A program made the translations under genes and the position numbers. From positions 279,532 through 343,531 of the forward strand of contig JAEUVX010000004.1 in NCBI GenBank assembly GCA_016786615.1: DNA of 64,000 nt. The letters run 5' to 3'. The DNA comes from Flavipsychrobacter sp. (lineage in GTDB: Bacteria; Bacteroidota; Bacteroidia; Chitinophagales; Chitinophagaceae). The notes under the pieces were generated by a model. That model was not told where the DNA came from, ran no database searches, and saw nothing but the letters and a program-made list of their open reading frames with translations. Position 1 is the first letter of the stretch. Each line of letters begins with the position of its first letter. Below, one piece after another: positions 7,325-15,379 of the stretch.

Positions 7325-8260
7325 TTACGCTACCAGCGTATCCAGTACAGCGTTCATGCTGCGTACTGCTTCTGCACTTTTGTTGAATGCTTCTTGTTCT
7401 TCAGCGTTCAGTTTGTAGTCGATGATTTTTTCCCAACCGTTGCTGCCTATTACTACAGGTACGCCCAGGCAAATGTCGCTTTGGCCATATTCGCCATCCA
7501 GCGCTACGCAGCAAGGGAATACTTTCTTCTGGTTGCGGATGATGCTTTCTACCAGTGCAGCACCAGCAGCACCCGGTGCATACCATGCACTTGTGCCCAG
7601 CAGTTTTGTAAGTGTAGCACCACCTACCATTGTATCAGCAGCAACTTGTTTCAGCTGTTCTTCGTTCAGGAAGTTGCTTACAGGTGTGCCGTTCAGTGTA
7701 GCAAGGCGTGTCAGCGGTATCATTGTAGTATCGCCGTGGCCACCTATTACTACTGCGTGCAGGTCGTTCTGAGAGCAGTTCAGTGATTGTTGCAGATATG
7801 TTTTGAAGCGTGCGCTATCCAGTATACCACCCATGCCGATGATGCGGTTTTTAGGCAGGCCTGTAGCTTTCAGCGTCAGGTATGTCATAGTATCCATAGG
7901 GTTGCTTATCACCACTATGATAGTATTAGGAGAATATTGCAGCAGGTTTTTAGCAACTGTTTCAACGATTTTAGCGTTTGTGCCAATCAGCTCTTCACGA
8001 GTCATACCCGGTTTGCGCGGAATACCTGAAGTGATAACGCAAACATCAGATCCGGCTGTTTTGCTATAGTCGTTTGTGCTGCCTATCACGCGGGTATCAA
8101 AACCCAGCAATGATGAAGTTTGCATAATGTCCAATGCTTTACCTTCTGCAAAACCTTCTTTAATGTCAACCAGTACCAGTTCTTCAACCAATCCCCTGCG
8201 GGCAATGTTGTCGGCACAAGTAGCGCCTACTGCGCCTGCACCCACTACAGTTACTTTCAT
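7325..8260 (-). CDS. mdh: malate dehydrogenase
   Basis: The 311-residue enzyme is an NAD-dependent malate dehydrogenase of the lactate-dehydrogenase-like type; it interconverts malate and oxaloacetate in the TCA cycle. Visible features are the Rossmann GAGAVG at residues 7-12, an acidic residue after beta-2 (LVDIKEG) expected for NAD preference, the substrate loop IPRKPGMTREEL with its Arg residues, VISNPMD, and the catalytic His in GGHGDTTMIP. The length is normal for the family. A consensus promoter lies at 8307-8335 and a strong terminator follows, so the gene is monocistronic. Confidence 0.96.
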   Translation of the reverse strand: MKVTVVGAGAVGATCADNIARRGLVEELVLVDIKEGFAEGKALDIMQTSSLLGFDTRVIGSTNDYSKTAGSDVCVITSGIPRKPGMTREELIGTNAKIVETVAKNLLQYSPNTIIVVISNPMDTMTYLTLKATGLPKNRIIGMGGILDSARFKTYLQQSLNCSQNDLHAVVIGGHGDTTMIPLTRLATLNGTPVSNFLNEEQLKQVAADTMVGGATLTKLLGTSAWYAPGAAGAALVESIIRNQKKVFPCCVALDGEYGQSDICLGVPVVIGSNGWEKIIDYKLNAEEQEAFNKSAEAVRSMNAVLDTLVA

Positions 8261-8306
8261 TTTAGTGTATTCTTTTTATTGTGAGTAGAAAAAATAATAA
8301 TCGGTG

Positions 8307-8335
8307 CAAAGATAGGGGGAATTACTATTTGACAA
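8307..8335 (-). promoter_or_regulatory. Bacteroidota sigma-ABfr-type promoter of mdh
   Basis: Read on the minus strand, TTG (8335-8333) is followed by an 18-base spacer and TATCTTTG (8314-8307). This fits the TTTG-N19-TAnnTTTG consensus of this phylum. It lies 47 bp upstream of the mdh start. Confidence 0.7.
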
Positions 8336-8462
8336 GATGATTTTCGTTAGTAATTACACACCATAAATACAGTTTTTAACATATTTGGCATAGTTTTTTC
8401 TTTAGGTGTAATAAGGATTACCCGTTTCGTATTGGTTCACCAATCTAAAAACGAATTGTGTT

Positions 8463-8600
8463 ATGGAAATGGAAAAGGAACATGAAGCACAGGTGTCTGA
8501 CCCCTCTGTCCTGTCTATGCTGGCATTGCTTACTGGCTTGTCTTTACTGCTGGGTGCTGCGGTTTTTCTGATTTTTTCGGTTACTCAGGTATTCCAGTAG
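8463..8600 (+). CDS. small single-pass membrane protein of 45 residues (putative)
   Basis: ATG at 8463 opens a 45-codon frame ending TAG at 8598-8600. It has an acidic N-terminus (MEMEKEHEAQ) followed by a strong transmembrane segment (about residues 17-40, LSMLALLTGLSLLLGAAVF). Its last 57 bases overlap the 3' end of the convergent gene at 8544-9392, so part of the sequence serves both strands. The acidic-head, single-helix design is typical of small membrane-complex subunits or regulators, but I recognise no family. Confidence 0.4.
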   Translation: MEMEKEHEAQVSDPSVLSMLALLTGLSLLLGAAVFLIFSVTQVFQ

Positions 8601-9392
8601 TGCATTTACCTCCGGGCGGAACAGGCGAAGCGCAATCATAACAGATATGATAAAGCCCGCTGCAGCCATGAATACAAATGCCTTGTTCATACGGATTACA
8701 AAATACCTTAACGACAATTTATCGGCTTCTTCTTTACCAATGAACAGTGCTGTGGTTTTATACACCAGTTTGGTCATTACGCCCAGTTTGTCCCAGTTCG
8801 TATATTTCCAACCCATCTGATAGTTGTACGATTTGTTGTAATTGGCAGATAAGTGGTTTTTGTAATAACTGTTCCAGTATTTAGATACGGTATCTATTTC
8901 TGTCATATTACCGTTGCTGTCTCTGAATATGTGCCCTGATAGGGGGTCAACCAATAAGAGCTTATCATCCTGTTCTACAACAGTAGCAATATGCCCACCT
9001 TCCCGTCCGTTTACATTCAGTATTACGAACTTGCTGCGGTAGCCAATGCGCGCCATCAGCCTGCTGAAGAAACTGGCATAAGCACCACAGGCGCCTTTGC
9101 CGAAGTAAAAATTGGAAAATGAACTGCCGGTAAGTATTGTTTTAGGAGAGCTGAACTCTTTATTGCCAAAGAGTGTCATCATAGGGTCTTGAATGATATG
9201 TGTGTAATACATAGCAGTATCGGCTATGCAAGACAGGTTTGAAGGTCCATCGCAGCGTTTGATAACTTCGGCAGATAAATGTTCAATCAATTCATCCTCG
9301 TATTTCCAGTCGCTATAACTGAGAATCGTAAACATGAATAAAAAACCGGCTATAAAAATAAATAAGAAGCCGGCAATCTTCCTTTTGAGCAT
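8544..9392 (-). CDS. membrane-anchored transglutaminase-like (papain-fold) protein
   Basis: The 282-residue protein has a transmembrane segment at residues 6-25 and another near 235-258, with an extracytoplasmic domain between. That domain carries a transglutaminase-like triad in the expected order: C102 in GKGACGAYASFFSRLM, H134 in EGGHIATVVE, and D149 in LLLVDPLSG. The segments between them (IGYRSKFVILNVNG) match the core strand of the fold. The substrate is unknown; such proteins can be amidases or proteases. Nothing in the neighbourhood suggests a partner. Confidence 0.65.
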   Translation of the reverse strand: MLKRKIAGFLFIFIAGFLFMFTILSYSDWKYEDELIEHLSAEVIKRCDGPSNLSCIADTAMYYTHIIQDPMMTLFGNKEFSSPKTILTGSSFSNFYFGKGACGAYASFFSRLMARIGYRSKFVILNVNGREGGHIATVVEQDDKLLLVDPLSGHIFRDSNGNMTEIDTVSKYWNSYYKNHLSANYNKSYNYQMGWKYTNWDKLGVMTKLVYKTTALFIGKEEADKLSLRYFVIRMNKAFVFMAAAGFIISVMIALRLFRPEVNALLEYLSNRKNQKNRSTQQ

Positions 9393-9585
9393 TGCGCTAT
9401 TGTGTTTTTTTTGATTAGGGTTACAGTCAGAGGATGTGCAAATGTATTATTTTGCCTGAAATCAATATGTAGTCAGTTCATATAATTATACACAGATGTG
9501 TATTACATTGACGGTATTAACAAAGAGTTATTGCCGGTTTTCTATCCAAAGCATTTGAGTATCTTAGCAGCAAGATTTTAAGAAT

Positions 9586-10959
9586 ATGAACGCATCAAAA
9601 CGCGTGTACGATAATGTACTGCAAACAATTGGTAACACTCCGCTGATAAAACTGAACAAGGTAACGGCCGACCTGCCATGCCCTGTTTATGCAAAGGTAG
9701 ATTTCTTTAATCCGGGCAACAGCATCAAAGACCGTATGGCGCTGAAGATGCTGGAAGTAGCAGAAAAAGAAGGTAAGATAAAACCCGGCGGCACTATTAT
9801 TGAAGGTACAAGTGGTAACACTGGTATGGGCCTTGCATTGGCTGCCATCATCAAAGGCTACAAATGTATTTTCGCTACTACAGATAAGCAATCGAAAGAG
9901 AAGGTAGATATACTGAAGGCCGTAGGTGCAGAGGTGATTGTATGCCCTACAAACGTTGAGCCTGAAGATCCGCGTTCTTACTACTCTGTATCTAAGCGTC
10001 TCGCAACAGAGATTCCTAATAGCTGGTATGTAAATCAGTATGATAATCTGGCAAACCGCGCTGCACACTACGAAAGCACAGCCCCTGAAATCTGGGAACA
10101 GACAGAAGGTAAAGTAACACACATTGTGGTGGCGAGCGGCACGGGTGGTACCATTACAGGTATTGGCATGTTCATGAAAGAAAAGAACCCCGACATCAAA
10201 ATGTGGGCGATAGATACCTATGGCTCGCTGCTGAAAAAATGGTTTGATACAGGTGAACTTGATATGAACGAGGTGCACCCTTATATATCAGAAGGTTTTG
10301 GTGAAGACTTCCTGCCGCAGAACTACATTAAAGATGTAATAGACCATTTTGAAAAAGTAACTGATAAAGACGGTGCTGTAATGGCTCGCCGCATAGCGAA
10401 GGAAGAAGGTTTGTTTGTTGGTTACTCTGCGGGTTCTGTAATTGCAGGGCTGAAACAATTGAAAGACAAGCTGAAGCCTACGGACCTTGTAGTGGTGGTA
10501 TTCCACGACCACGGTAGCCGCTATGTAGGTAAAATATACAATGATGAATGGATGCTGGATCGTGGTTTCCTAGAAGTATCAACCGTTCGTGATTTGATTG
10601 GTGGCCTTGGCCGTCGTCGTTTGGTAACTATAGATGAAGGTGCTAAAGTGAGCGATGCACTGGAATTGATGAAGAAATACGACATTGAGCAGATACCTGT
10701 ATTGAAGGACACGGAAGTAACTGGTGCCATCACGCAGTCGGGCCTTTTTAAACAAATGATAGATAATGGCGAGGTGCGCGATTTCAATATTGGCGATGTG
10801 AAGGAAGCTGCACTGCCAATGGTAGAAATGGATATGCCGTTGGAACGCCTGAAGCACTACATCAGCAAAGAAAACGGTGCTGTGCTTACAAAAGACGATA
10901 GCGGCCAGTATCACATTCTTACCAAGTACGATGTGCTGAACGCTTTTAGTAAAGGATAG
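9586..10959 (+). CDS. PLP-dependent cystathionine beta-synthase-type enzyme with C-terminal CBS domains
   Basis: The 457-residue protein has a fold-type II PLP domain (about 1-330) and a pair of CBS domains (about 340-457). The PLP lysine is K48 in NPGNSIKDRMAL, the substrate loop is GTSGNTG (74-80) and the PLP phosphate loop is SGTGGT (about 184-189). The layout matches cystathionine beta-synthase (serine plus homocysteine to cystathionine). Without a phylogeny a cysteine synthase with CBS domains cannot be excluded. The CBS pair suggests regulation by an adenine nucleotide or S-adenosylmethionine. It lacks the N-terminal heme region of animal CBS. Confidence 0.88.
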   Translation: MNASKRVYDNVLQTIGNTPLIKLNKVTADLPCPVYAKVDFFNPGNSIKDRMALKMLEVAEKEGKIKPGGTIIEGTSGNTGMGLALAAIIKGYKCIFATTDKQSKEKVDILKAVGAEVIVCPTNVEPEDPRSYYSVSKRLATEIPNSWYVNQYDNLANRAAHYESTAPEIWEQTEGKVTHIVVASGTGGTITGIGMFMKEKNPDIKMWAIDTYGSLLKKWFDTGELDMNEVHPYISEGFGEDFLPQNYIKDVIDHFEKVTDKDGAVMARRIAKEEGLFVGYSAGSVIAGLKQLKDKLKPTDLVVVVFHDHGSRYVGKIYNDEWMLDRGFLEVSTVRDLIGGLGRRRLVTIDEGAKVSDALELMKKYDIEQIPVLKDTEVTGAITQSGLFKQMIDNGEVRDFNIGDVKEAALPMVEMDMPLERLKHYISKENGAVLTKDDSGQYHILTKYDVLNAFSKG

Positions 10960-11006
10960 GCGTTTTGTTGGTTGAATAGTTGATTGGTTACTAAAACGTA
11001 TAAGTT

Positions 11007-11345
11007 TTGAGTTTTGTAGAAAGATTTATAAAAAAGCCGCCGGTGTTATTTCCACTGGTGGCTTTGTTTCATATCGGCATGCTGGTGTTTAGCATATACA
11101 ATGCAAGTACAGAGCCATTTAGTTCGCTGATATGGCTGCAGCCTTTGTGGATGGTAGCATACACATTTGCATGGTTGTTTGTGTGCGATATGAAACGGTG
11201 GGCTGCTTATGCCTATATTGGTGTTACAACATTAAGTCTGCTCTTGCATTTTCTTGTAAAGGAAGAACTGTATCATAGCAGCCTGTTTCTGATCGATGCA
11301 GTATTTGCAATGATTGTAATGGCATATATAAAGAGGTTTAACTAA
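11007..11345 (+). CDS. four-helix integral membrane protein, function unknown
   Basis: I use the TTG at 11007 because a stop codon lies two codons upstream and the first in-frame ATG is inside the first membrane helix. The 112-residue product has four hydrophobic segments (about 12-30, 40-60, 66-85, 92-108) and a basic N-terminus (FIKKPP). No family is recognised. The stop codon overlaps the beginning of a dispersed CCCCTAAATCCCC repeat. Confidence 0.6.
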   Translation: MSFVERFIKKPPVLFPLVALFHIGMLVFSIYNASTEPFSSLIWLQPLWMVAYTFAWLFVCDMKRWAAYAYIGVTTLSLLLHFLVKEELYHSSLFLIDAVFAMIVMAYIKRFN

Positions 11346-11371
11346 CCCCTAAATCCCCTAAAGGGGGACTT
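11343..11371. repeat. dispersed CCCCTAAATCCCC element, copy 1
   Basis: TAACCCCTAAATCCCC followed by TAAAGGGGGACTT, with internal CCCC/GGGG complementarity. A second copy occurs at 12571-12598. I recall near-identical short elements scattered between genes in many Bacteroidota genomes; here both copies start exactly at or next to a stop codon. Confidence 0.65.
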
Positions 11372-11401
11372 TACTAAATTTGAAGTAATCACTTACGACT
11401 T

Positions 11402-12190
11402 ATGCCTGACGACTTACGACTTATTACCGATATGCTTGGGCGCGATGTGGAATTTCAGTTTCCGCCAAAGCGCATAGTGTCTGTGGTGCCATCGCAGACA
11501 GAGTTGTTGCATTATCTGGGGCTGGAAGATGAAGTTGTAGGCATCACCAAGTTTTGTGTACACCCCGAAAGCTGGTTTCGCAGCAAGACAAGGGTAGGTG
11601 GCACCAAGAAGCTGAATATAGATGTGATACGCGAACTAAAGCCCGACCTTATCATTGCCAACAAAGAAGAAAACGAACGCGAACAGATAGAAGCACTGGC
11701 AAAAGAATTTCCCGTATGGATAAGTGATATGCACAACATACCACAGGCACTGCAAATGATACAGGTTGTGGGGCAACTGACTGGTAGAGAAGGTAAGGCA
11801 AACGAACTTGTGGATGAAATAGTGGTTGGTTTCACCAATCTGCAAAAAGCAACAACGCCAAAGCGCGTAGCATATTTTATCTGGTACAATCCGTGGATGA
11901 GTGTAGGTGGCGATACATTCATCAGTAATATGATACAAACCATAGGTTGGCAAAATGTACTGAAGCACGAAAGCCGCTACCCTGAAGTAGACCTTGAAAA
12001 ACTGAAAGAACTGAATCCTGAGCTGGTGTTGCTTTCATCAGAGCCATTCCCTTTTAAAGAAAAGCACATTGCAGAAATAAAAGCAGTACTGCCCGATGCT
12101 GACGTAAAGCTGGTAGATGGCGAAATGTTTAGCTGGTATGGCAGCAGGATGAAAGAGGCTGTGGGGTATATGAGTGAGTTAGTGAAATAG
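11402..12190 (+). CDS. BtuF-like helical-backbone metal/cobalamin receptor without signal peptide
   Basis: The 262-residue protein matches the substrate-binding protein family of siderophore, cobalamin and heme ABC importers (BtuF/FepB type): RIVSVVPSQTELLHYLGL at the start of lobe 1, VVGITKFCVHPESW, VGGTKKLNIDVIRELKPDLI and LTGREGKANELVDEI. Unlike transported members it begins directly with the mature domain. No signal peptide or lipobox precedes RIVSVVPS, and no permease or ATPase gene is adjacent. It may be cytoplasmic or belong to the cytosolic branch of the family. The VOC gene follows after 14 bases and is probably co-transcribed. Confidence 0.72.
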   Translation: MPDDLRLITDMLGRDVEFQFPPKRIVSVVPSQTELLHYLGLEDEVVGITKFCVHPESWFRSKTRVGGTKKLNIDVIRELKPDLIIANKEENEREQIEALAKEFPVWISDMHNIPQALQMIQVVGQLTGREGKANELVDEIVVGFTNLQKATTPKRVAYFIWYNPWMSVGGDTFISNMIQTIGWQNVLKHESRYPEVDLEKLKELNPELVLLSSEPFPFKEKHIAEIKAVLPDADVKLVDGEMFSWYGSRMKEAVGYMSELVK

Positions 12191-12204
12191 TCTAACTTTA
12201 AGCT

Positions 12205-12570
12205 ATGTATACACCATTCCTCGGCCTGCGTACATTCGGGTTCAAAGTAAATGATATAGAAGCTGCAAAACAGTGGTACACCAAAGTGTTAGGCATAGAG
12301 CCTTATTTTGATATGCCTTTTTATGTGGGCTACAATGTGGCAGGTTATGAGTTTGGTTTGCAACAAACTGATGACGAGCTTACCTATGGTAATAACACGG
12401 CCACTTACCTTGGGGTAGATGATGTACATGCTACTTATACAATGCTGCTGTCAGCAGGGGCTACCGAATATGAACAGCCGCAGGATGTAGGAGATAGTAT
12501 TATGATAGCTGCAGTAAGAGACCCATGGGGCAATATCTTCGGGATAATCTACAATCCGCATTTTAAGTAG
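12205..12570 (+). CDS. VOC-superfamily (glyoxalase/bleomycin-resistance-like) protein
   Basis: A 121-residue single-domain protein with the two beta-alpha-beta-beta-beta halves of the vicinal-oxygen-chelate fold. The N-terminal half contains FKVNDIEAAKQWYTKVLGI and the C-terminal half VDDVHATYTMLLSAGA followed by the typical end RDPWGNIFGIIYNP. Family members are metal-dependent lyases, dioxygenases or antibiotic-binding proteins; the substrate cannot be inferred. It probably forms an operon with the BtuF-like gene. Confidence 0.8.
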   Translation: MYTPFLGLRTFGFKVNDIEAAKQWYTKVLGIEPYFDMPFYVGYNVAGYEFGLQQTDDELTYGNNTATYLGVDDVHATYTMLLSAGATEYEQPQDVGDSIMIAAVRDPWGNIFGIIYNPHFK

Positions 12571-12598
12571 TAACCCCTAAATCCCCTGAAGGGAACTT
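12571..12598. repeat. dispersed CCCCTAAATCCCC element, copy 2
   Basis: TAACCCCTAAATCCCC followed by TGAAGGGAACTT, immediately after the stop of the VOC gene. It differs from copy 1 at 11343 mainly in the weakened GGGG arm. Confidence 0.65.
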
Positions 12599-12622
12599 CT
12601 CACAACAATTGGAATGTAGACA

Positions 12623-12988
12623 TTAGTATTTAGAATTTCCATCAGGTACTTCCTCTATGCTATAATACACAGGCAGTCCTTTGCTCAGTACAAGGTCTCG
12701 CTCCATATTGGCACCACGGCTTTCTGCAATTAATAATAGTGCCTCACAGTTGTCTATTACAGCCATCGATATATCCATAATGGCTTTGTAGCGGTCTATT
12801 ACATTCGCAGCATCTACAACAGGCAGTGCAGCATTAATGCCTATCAATGGAATATGTCCTTTTTCTAAAAGCATAGCGGCAGCTTTGTTCAACCTTTCAA
12901 GATTTGCATGTCGCTGTTCTTCTGTGTCTGCTGAGTATGGTCCTGCTACGCCTATTATCATAGCTGTTGTTTCTCTAAAGTTAGCCAT
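12623..12988 (-). CDS. DUF4406/nucleoside 2-deoxyribosyltransferase-like protein
   Basis: The 121-residue protein has the Rossmann-like pattern of the small deoxyribosyltransferase-like family: IIGVAGPYSADTEEQRHANLERLNKA at the start, LLEKGHIPLIGINAALPV in the middle, and a late CEALLLIAESRGANMERDLVLSKGLPVYY. In the family, the acidic residue before the ERDLVL helix acts in catalysis. Whether it hydrolyses nucleotides or is a modified-base salvage protein is unknown. It lies upstream on its strand of nothing obvious and is separated from the desaturase by a terminator. Confidence 0.65.
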   Translation of the reverse strand: MANFRETTAMIIGVAGPYSADTEEQRHANLERLNKAAAMLLEKGHIPLIGINAALPVVDAANVIDRYKAIMDISMAVIDNCEALLLIAESRGANMERDLVLSKGLPVYYSIEEVPDGNSKY

Positions 12989-12994
12989 AAAAGA

Positions 12995-13020
12995 AAAGCC
13001 ACAACAATTGTCGTGGCTTT
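12995..13020 (-). terminator. terminator of the desaturase gene
   Basis: AAAGCCAC (12995-13002) pairs with GTGGCTTT (13013-13020), with an A-rich run on the left that becomes the U tract on the minus strand. Confidence 0.75.
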
Positions 13021-13039
13021 CTGTAAAATATGTAGGTTC

Positions 13040-13795
13040 TTAGAAGTCAGTTTCTACAGGGTTCAGCTTTGGTTGTTTCAGCTTTACCATTCCTAGTGCG
13101 CTGAAGAGGCGGATGATATAATACACAGGGTCTATCTCGTGCCAACGCACACCAAAATTGGGGTTAGATGCACGCATGTGGTGGTTGTTGTGGTAAGATT
13201 CGCCCAGCATCAGTACATCTACGTGAAAGAGGTTGTCTGATGTATTTTTCATTTCAAAGTTCCTGTAACCGTATTTATGTGCATACCAGTTGATGATAGC
13301 ACCATGTACCGGGCCAGATGCATAGTGTATCGGCAGCAGCAGGTACATCCACCAGCTTGTAGCAAAGTAGGCGTAGTAAGCAGTATAAGCTGCCGCCCAG
13401 AAGAGGCGTGGCGCCCATCCGTGTGCAAACTTGTCGAAGCTGCGCCATTCCGGTACGTTCTTCTTAAAGCGTTCTTCAATCTCAAACTTCTCGTCAAAGA
13501 TAGAAGTGTACACATTCTTCGTGTGCCACATCATCGTAAACACATTGGAGAAGTATTTAGGAGAATGCGGGTCTTTCTCTGTATCTGCAAATGCGTGGTG
13601 CATACGGTGCATAAGTGCATAAGTGCGTGTACTGAGGTAAGAAGAGCCCTGTGTGACGAAGGTGAATATAAACCAGAATTTTTCCCAACCCTTGCTCATG
13701 GTATAAGACCCATGTGCTGCATAGCGATGTTGAAAGAATGTTTGAGAAAAAAGTGATAAATACCAGTGAGCAATAAAAAATATCAGTATAGCCAT
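13040..13795 (-). CDS. membrane fatty-acid (acyl-CoA-type) desaturase
   Basis: The 251-residue integral membrane protein carries the three histidine boxes of the di-iron desaturase family: H23RYAAH28, H63RMHH67 and H202NNHH206. It also has extra conserved His residues such as GPVHGAIINW. Spacing and size fit a compact stearoyl/acyl-CoA delta-9 desaturase-like enzyme that introduces a double bond into fatty acyl chains using O2, and it would adjust membrane fluidity. The electron donor is not encoded next door. Confidence 0.9.
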   Translation of the reverse strand: MAILIFFIAHWYLSLFSQTFFQHRYAAHGSYTMSKGWEKFWFIFTFVTQGSSYLSTRTYALMHRMHHAFADTEKDPHSPKYFSNVFTMMWHTKNVYTSIFDEKFEIEERFKKNVPEWRSFDKFAHGWAPRLFWAAAYTAYYAYFATSWWMYLLLPIHYASGPVHGAIINWYAHKYGYRNFEMKNTSDNLFHVDVLMLGESYHNNHHMRASNPNFGVRWHEIDPVYYIIRLFSALGMVKLKQPKLNPVETDF

Positions 13796-13979
13796 TTAAT
13801 GTCTTGTTCGATTTTATCGGGCGCAAAATTAGGTGTTTTTCTTTCTGCATCGGGTTTTATTTCATTGATACGGGTATAATTATGCTGGTTTCATGATGAT
13901 TTACCGCTATGTATGAAGATTGTTTAATGATTGAAATAGGCATTGCATAAAGATGTGAACAGATTATATTTGTACATAC

Positions 13980-15350
13980 ATGGCTGCTTTTTCCTTGTTT
14001 GCAAAACCTACCAGGGCAGATATACGTTTCCTGGTGTCACTATTGGTGATACATGCAGTATATTTTTTTGTGGCCACGCAGTACAAATGCATATACAACG
14101 GCGATTCGCTGGAGTATATAAACATGGCACTTAATTTTAATAAAGGGTGGTTCTATTCCGGTGGTTTACTCGAGCCGTTCGACCCGATGTATTATACATT
14201 GCGCCCGCCGGGCTACCCGGTTTTTCTATGGATTATTTACCTGTTCGGTGTCAACAACTGGCTTGTTTTACTGGTTCAAAATCTGATATCTGTTTTTAAT
14301 ATACTGTATCTCAGGCATACACTTCGTGTAGTTGGCTACAGCCGCAAGTACGATTGGATACTGATGGCATTTGTGATACTATATCCATCGCAATTTATTA
14401 ATGCCAATATCATTCAACCGGAACTGCTGCTGCAAACCTGTGTATTGTTCTACTTCAGCAACCTGATACTATTAGTCAGAAAGCGTTCCTGGACACATGC
14501 CTACGTAATGAGCATTGCCCTGATATGCGGGTTGATGATGAAACCCGTATGGTATCCATTTGTACTGATGCATTTTGTGATATTGGTAGTGTTTACAGCC
14601 AAATACAGGAAAGGTATCCTAAGGTCTTCTGTCGCTGCAATTCTGCCTTTGTTTGTAGTGCTGGTTTACAGCTATTGGAATGGGCAACGTACAGGCAAAG
14701 TGCATTTTTCCAGTATTCAATCAATCAATGCGCTCTTATATAATCAGGAATATTTCATACGCGAAACTCAAGGGGCAGATTCCGCAGAACGTTTTTACCA
14801 CAAAGAATTAGCTACATCTAAAGCTATACCTGATTTCACAGAAAGGTATAATTATCAGTCGCAAAAAGCACTGACTATGCTGAAGGATAACTTTGTGTCA
14901 TACATCGCTATTCATATCCGCAAAAGCATGTTTATGCTTATAGACCCCGGGAAGGGAGAGATGGATTTATTTACCGCGCAAACCACATTGCAACAGATAT
15001 TCAATCCATCGAAAAGGCCATTCAGAGAAGTAATAATGAAAGATGGGTTGTATGGTGCAAAAGCTTATATCAGTGCCAATCCTTCAGCTCCCATCGCTAT
15101 ACTGATATTGGTATTTAATATCTTCAGGTTGATAGGCATCATTCTGTTTTTCTATTCTCGCAATGTAGCACTCAAGTACAAATGGATTGCCGGGGTGCTG
15201 TTGTGTTATTTTGTTTTTATAACAGGCCCTGTGGCATACGCACGTTATTTTATGCCTGTTTCCTTAATAGCAATAGGCTGTGCTGCCATCGGTTACCAGT
15301 TATTATTGCAAAGGCTGCGTAATACTTCTAATATTGTAGCGGTTAAATAA
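13980..15350 (+). CDS. polytopic GT-C-like glycosyltransferase-type membrane protein
   Basis: The 456-residue protein has about nine to eleven membrane helices. An early periplasmic loop contains YNGDSLEYINMALNF and YTLRPPGYPVFL, the acidic-then-RPPGYP arrangement seen in GT39/PMT-like glycosyltransferases. The acidic residue in the first loop (D in GDS) is the likely catalytic base of this fold. The donor would be a polyprenyl-phosphate sugar and the acceptor is unknown. The next gene begins 8 bases after its stop and has a similar design, so the two likely form a unit. Confidence 0.6.
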   Translation: MAAFSLFAKPTRADIRFLVSLLVIHAVYFFVATQYKCIYNGDSLEYINMALNFNKGWFYSGGLLEPFDPMYYTLRPPGYPVFLWIIYLFGVNNWLVLLVQNLISVFNILYLRHTLRVVGYSRKYDWILMAFVILYPSQFINANIIQPELLLQTCVLFYFSNLILLVRKRSWTHAYVMSIALICGLMMKPVWYPFVLMHFVILVVFTAKYRKGILRSSVAAILPLFVVLVYSYWNGQRTGKVHFSSIQSINALLYNQEYFIRETQGADSAERFYHKELATSKAIPDFTERYNYQSQKALTMLKDNFVSYIAIHIRKSMFMLIDPGKGEMDLFTAQTTLQQIFNPSKRPFREVIMKDGLYGAKAYISANPSAPIAILILVFNIFRLIGIILFFYSRNVALKYKWIAGVLLCYFVFITGPVAYARYFMPVSLIAIGCAAIGYQLLLQRLRNTSNIVAVK

Positions 15351-15379
15351 AGTAAGGATTGCTACCTGTACGAAAATAC

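Noticed and set aside
9516-9532. ATTAAC and GTTATT 11 bp apart upstream of the cystathionine beta-synthase-type gene
   Set aside because: Only two imperfect boxes in AT-rich DNA and no extension of the ladder; too likely to be chance to add to the proposed regulon.
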